From assembly GCA_002413455.1 (NCBI GenBank), contig DHXA01000058.1:439-8314 (forward strand): 7,876 nt of DNA, read 5' to 3'. Shown in pieces: positions 5,133 through 7,876 of the stretch. The notes below the pieces were generated by a model. That model did not search any database. It was not told the origin of the DNA and saw only the letters and a list, made by a program, of their open reading frames with translations. Position numbers and translations under genes: made by a program. Positions within the stretch are counted from its first letter, which is position 1. Each line of letters starts with the position of its first letter. Source of the stretch: Rhodanobacter sp. UBA5168 (GTDB lineage: Bacteria; Pseudomonadota; Gammaproteobacteria; Xanthomonadales; Rhodanobacteraceae).

Positions 5133-5155
5133 GCGTTCGAACGCAAGCGCTCAGC
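5128..5155. terminator. hairpin shared by the convergent mtfA and phoQ stop codons
   Basis: GCTGAGCG (5128-5135) pairs with CGCTCAGC (5148-5155) in an 8-bp stem, extended by one wobble and one A-T pair, which includes both the mtfA TGA and the phoQ TGA. Inside it is a second perfect 12-bp palindrome GCGTTCGAACGC (5133-5144), giving an alternative fold. There is no T-run on either side, so it may act as a bidirectional 3'-end stabiliser or a weak or Rho-assisted terminator. Confidence 0.5.
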
Positions 5156-6596
5156 TCGCCGCCAGTTTCACGCTGAAACGCGCGCCACCGAATTCCGTCG
5201 AACGATCGACCGTCAGTTCGCCCTGGTAGGCATGCACGATGTCCTGCACGATCGACAGGCCGATGCCGTGCCCCTGCACCCGCTCATCACCGCGCACGCC
5301 ACGCTGCAGCACCTTTTCGATCTTGTCATCGGCAATGCCCGGACCATCGTCTTCCACCACCAACAACAAGCCCGGACGCTGCCGACCGGCCTGAGGCTGC
5401 ATCTTCACCACCAGCAGCACGCGGTGACCAGCCCACTTGAACGCGTTCTCCAGCAGGTTGCCGAGCAGCTCCAGCAAGTCACCCTGTTCGCCGTAGAACA
5501 CCGCGCCATCGGCGATGTCGAATTCGCACAGCACATTCTTGCTCGCATAGACCTTCTCCAGACTCTGCACCAGATCCTCGGCATGCCCGGCGATCGGTAC
5601 CGCGCTGGCGAAAGTCTGCCGCCCGGAGGTGGCTGCGCGCGACAACTGATAGGCCACCAGTTCGTTCATTCGCCGCACCTGGTCAAGCACGCTGCTGCGT
5701 CGCGTCGGCTCGTCTGCCGCGGGCGACTCCAGCTGCGAACGAATCACCGCCAGTGGCGTCTTCAGGCTGTGCGCCAGATCGGCCAGGGTATGCCGATAGC
5801 GCGTGCGCTGTTCGCGTTCGTTATTGATGAACACATTGATACGCTCGGTGAGGCCGGTGAGCTCCATCGGATACTGGCTGTCGAGCTGCTCGCTGTCGCC
5901 GCGCTCGACCCGGCTCATGTCGCTGGCCACCTTGCGCAGCGGCGTCAGGCTCCAGCGCAGCAGCAGCAACTGCAGCACGATCAGCATCACGCCGAGGATC
6001 GACAGCCAGATCACCAGGGTATGGCGGAACACCGCGTTTTCGCCTTCGAGCTGATCCTCGGACTGCGCCACCGTCATGGTGAGCCGCACCGACTTGCCGT
6101 CCTCAGTGTCGAGCGCCACGCCATAGCTGTAGTAATACAGCCGCCCCATGCGGGTATCGATCGGGCCGACGAACTGGCTTTGGCCCGGTTCCAGCGGCTT
6201 CAGGAAACTGAAGTCGCGCCCGATCGCCGACGAGGACTCCCAGCGGAAGCCGCGGTCGCCAATCGCCACCGCGTACAACCCGGACCCCGGTCCCGAGAAA
6301 TTCGGATCAGGCAGCGTGTCGATCGGCGGCAGCAGTTTGCCGTAGCGGTTGACGTCAGTATGGGTGATGTACGCAATTGCGAAGTTCTGCAGCCGATCGT
6401 GCAACGCGCTCAACGCGCGCTGCTTGTTCGCCTGCGACAAAGTCAGCCCGACCAGCCCGAGAAACCCCGCCAGCACGAATCCGGTCGCGATCGCCGCGCG
6501 CGCCGCCAGCGACAGCGGGCGACTCAGTGGCGATGCGGGTTCCTTACTCGTCGTCGCCGTCAGTGCGCGGGATGGCAAAGCGGTATCCGCGTCCAC
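5151..6596 (-). CDS. phoQ: PhoQ-type sensor histidine kinase
   Basis: 481 residues from the GTG at 6596. It is an inner-membrane kinase that phosphorylates and dephosphorylates PhoP. On this numbering TM1 is about 34-54, the periplasmic sensor about 55-192, TM2 about 193-214, HAMP about 215-266, the dimerisation helix with phospho-His276 in DLAHSLKTPLAV (typical of PhoQ), the N box GNLLENAFKW with Asn384, G1 DDGPG (416-420) and G2 GHGIGLS (442-448). The start is uncertain: between the GTG and TM1 the only in-frame options are TTG 6578 and CTG 6527, the last giving an N-terminus LSRPLSLAAR typical of the family but behind an AAGGA 13 nt upstream. The GTG start overlaps phoP by 53 bp. The sensor lacks the long acidic run of E. 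coli PhoQ, so the ligand may differ. Confidence 0.92.
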   Translation of the reverse strand: MDADTALPSRALTATTSKEPASPLSRPLSLAARAAIATGFVLAGFLGLVGLTLSQANKQRALSALHDRLQNFAIAYITHTDVNRYGKLLPPIDTLPDPNFSGPGSGLYAVAIGDRGFRWESSSAIGRDFSFLKPLEPGQSQFVGPIDTRMGRLYYYSYGVALDTEDGKSVRLTMTVAQSEDQLEGENAVFRHTLVIWLSILGVMLIVLQLLLLRWSLTPLRKVASDMSRVERGDSEQLDSQYPMELTGLTERINVFINNEREQRTRYRHTLADLAHSLKTPLAVIRSQLESPAADEPTRRSSVLDQVRRMNELVAYQLSRAATSGRQTFASAVPIAGHAEDLVQSLEKVYASKNVLCEFDIADGAVFYGEQGDLLELLGNLLENAFKWAGHRVLLVVKMQPQAGRQRPGLLLVVEDDGPGIADDKIEKVLQRGVRGDERVQGHGIGLSIVQDIVHAYQGELTVDRSTEFGGARFSVKLAAS

Positions 6597-7236
6597 GTAC
6601 CGTCTCGATGGGTTTGAGGGTGCCTTCCGGATCGAGCTTGCGCCGCAGCCGGCCGATGAACACTTCGAGTACGTTGGAATCGCGGTCGAAATCCTGCTGG
6701 TAGATGTGCTCGGTAAGGTCGGCCTTGGAGACCAGCTCGCCAGCATGCAGCATCAGGTATTCCAGCACCTTGTACTCGTAGCTGGTGAGGTCGACCAGCT
6801 TGCTTTCCACCGTCACCGTCTGCGCGGTGGTATCGAGCTTGATCATGCCGCAGGCCAGGATCGGCTTGGACCAGCCACTGGCACGGCGCACCAGCGCGTT
6901 GATGCGTGCCAGCAGCTCCTCGACGTGGAACGGTTTCACCAGGTAATCGTCGGCGCCGTACTTCAGCCCCTCGACCTTGTCCTGCCAGCTGCCGCGCGCA
7001 GTCAGAATCAGGATCGGGTAACGCTGGCCGTGCTCGCGCAGCGCCTTGACCAGCTCCATGCCGGACATCTTGGGCAGGCCCAGGTCGATGATCGCCAGGT
7101 CGAACGGTACCTCGCGGCCAAGGTAGATGCCTTCCTCGCCATCCTGCGCCGCGTCGACCGCAAAACCGTCCCGCTTCAGGCGTGCCGCCAGCGTCTCGCG
7201 CAACGGCGCCTCGTCCTCCACCAACAGGATGCGCAT
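6544..7236 (-). CDS. phoP: PhoP-type OmpR-family response regulator
   Basis: 230 residues. The receiver domain (1-about 118) has the acidic pocket Glu7-Asp8, phospho-acceptor Asp51 in IIDLGLP, Thr79 in ILTARG and Lys101 in LVKPFHVEEL. The OmpR-type winged helix (about 130-225) ends in the recognition helix region DSNVLEVFIGRLRRKL and the wing ETVRGRGYRF. It matches Xanthomonas PhoP closely from memory, which is the main basis for the name. PhoP controls envelope, cation and virulence genes in that group. Its ATG shares one base with the stop of the upstream PepSY gene (TGATG), with GGAG upstream inside that gene, and its TAA lies inside the 5' end of phoQ, so all three are translationally linked. 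No PhoP-box-like direct repeat was evident upstream. Confidence 0.96.
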   Translation of the reverse strand: MRILLVEDEAPLRETLAARLKRDGFAVDAAQDGEEGIYLGREVPFDLAIIDLGLPKMSGMELVKALREHGQRYPILILTARGSWQDKVEGLKYGADDYLVKPFHVEELLARINALVRRASGWSKPILACGMIKLDTTAQTVTVESKLVDLTSYEYKVLEYLMLHAGELVSKADLTEHIYQQDFDRDSNVLEVFIGRLRRKLDPEGTLKPIETVRGRGYRFAIPRTDGDDE

Positions 7237-7556
7237 CAGTGTTTCTCCTTGCTGCCCGCGCGTTTCGCGGGCGGATTCTTGGTTGACTGACCGGAAGCGG
7301 GATTCTTGCTTGCCTCGGACGAAACCACCAGCTTCTGCACATGCCCGTCCGGCTTGAGCACCTTGATGAAGTATTTCAGTTTACGGTCGACCCGGTGCGG
7401 CTCGGCCGACAACACCCTGCCGCCCGTATCCTGCTGAACCTTGAGCACCGCCTGATCCAGCGTCAGTGTTGGCTCACCCGCCTGCGAAGCCATCGCGGCC
7501 GCAGTCAAGGTTCCCCATATCAGCAGAGCAAGGATGAAGCTTTTGTGCGTTGTCAT
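7236..7556 (-). CDS. periplasmic PepSY-domain protein, first gene of the phoPQ operon
   Basis: 106 residues. A Sec signal peptide (1-about 26, FILALLIWGTLTAAAMASQA) precedes a single PepSY-like domain (about 31-83): helix LDQAVLKVQQDTGGRVLSAE, then strands with KYFIKVLKPDGHVQKLVV. The tail (84-106) is lysine- and proline-rich with a near repeat KNPAS...KNPPA, and may bind an acidic partner or the wall. PepSY modules are linked to peptidase inhibition or to signalling cofactors of two-component systems. The gene ends in TGATG with phoP and is therefore co-translated with it, so a role as accessory sensor or modulator of PhoQ is a reasonable inference. It starts 82 bp downstream of dusA; the ribosome binding site is weak (GCGGAA) and I could not find a clear promoter in that gap. 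Confidence 0.85.
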   Translation of the reverse strand: MTTHKSFILALLIWGTLTAAAMASQAGEPTLTLDQAVLKVQQDTGGRVLSAEPHRVDRKLKYFIKVLKPDGHVQKLVVSSEASKNPASGQSTKNPPAKRAGSKEKH

Positions 7557-7638
7557 GCGTGAAGATTCCGCCCGGCACCTGCCGTAGCGTCCAGACTAGG
7601 CAACCAGGCCTGAATACTGACCGGACGGACGGCGGCTG

Positions 7639-7876
7639 TCACGCCGCCACCGAACACGGCGCGAAGGCCTGTTCAAGCAACGCCCAGCCCGCATCCGGCA
7701 GATGCGCACCCTCGCTGATCGTGCGCCGGAACGCGCGCGCGCCCGGCTCGCCCTGGTACAGCCCGAGCAGATGCCGGCTGATGTGCTTGAGTGCAGTACC
7801 TCGCGCCAGCTCGGCCTCGACATACGGGCGCATGCGCCGCAGCACGTCGTCGCGCTGCGGCAGCGGCTCGCCGTAC
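7639..7876 (-). CDS. dusA: tRNA-dihydrouridine(20/20a) synthase, C-terminal end (5' truncated)
   Basis: The frame is open to the right edge of the window and 78 residues are visible. DusA is an FMN enzyme that reduces uridine 20 and 20a of tRNA D-loops with NADPH. The visible part is the C-terminal helical, tRNA-binding domain. The segments YGEPLP, MRPYVEAELARG and HLLGLYQGEPGARAFRRTISE (about 44 to 64 of the visible residues) match the characteristic end of DusA, where HLLGLFxGxPGARxWRR is typical. The catalytic barrel with its cysteine is outside the window. It is upstream of, and on the same strand as, the PepSY-phoP-phoQ genes with an 82-bp gap; a GC hairpin spans its stop codon but has no T-run, so read-through into the operon is possible. 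Confidence 0.9.
   Translation of the reverse strand, partial: YGEPLPQRDDVLRRMRPYVEAELARGTALKHISRHLLGLYQGEPGARAFRRTISEGAHLPDAGWALLEQAFAPCSVAA

Noticed and set aside
5232..7290. Plus-strand frames of 461 and 313 residues antisense to phoQ and phoP
   Set aside because: They are rich in His/Gln/Arg as expected from the complement of biased codons, and lie wholly opposite a kinase and regulator with all catalytic motifs intact.
7631..7648. GGCGGC-N6-GCCGCC hairpin spanning the dusA stop as a terminator
   Set aside because: Six GC pairs but no T-run on the minus strand, in a GC-rich region where such repeats are common; noted only as possible.

Overview
The window is GC-rich and gene-dense, and it reads as chromosomal DNA of a gammaproteobacterium of the order Lysobacterales/Xanthomonadales. 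A Rhodanobacteraceae-like source (Rhodanobacter, Dyella and relatives) is my best guess. The reasons are a PhoP sequence that matches Xanthomonas PhoP closely from memory, a fused-domain BirA followed by a type III pantothenate kinase and a SPOR protein, and two CRP/Clp-type operators. I see no insertion sequence, prophage, CRISPR array or other transfer signature.

Layout, left to right. Positions 1-792 (+) hold the C-terminal third of a trimethylamine-dehydrogenase-family flavoprotein. Positions 793-1221 hold no convincing protein gene, but they do hold a perfect 16-bp palindrome, two CRP/Clp-like operators whose centres are exactly 42 bp apart, and a strong rightward intrinsic terminator. 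Together these suggest an undescribed, Clp-controlled, C-rich small RNA of about 90 nt, which is the most interesting item in the window. Next comes a self-contained tRNA-Thr(TGT) gene on the minus strand with its own extended -10 promoter and terminator. Positions 1337-3791 (-) are a compact operon, birA > coaX > SPOR-domain protein, joining biotin ligation/repression, CoA synthesis and a peptidoglycan-associated membrane protein. After a divergent intergenic region come a small secreted low-complexity protein (4005-4325, +) and the zinc peptidase MtfA (4338-5132, +). Converging on mtfA is the operon PepSY protein > phoP > phoQ (5151-7556, -), whose genes overlap or touch. The window ends inside dusA (7639-7876, -), a tRNA dihydrouridine synthase.

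Functionally, the right half is a two-component signalling unit: a periplasmic PepSY protein co-translated with the PhoP regulator and PhoQ sensor kinase. The left half mixes housekeeping cofactor genes with a regulatory intergenic region. Several very long open frames antisense to birA, phoQ and phoP are codon-bias shadows and are not annotated.
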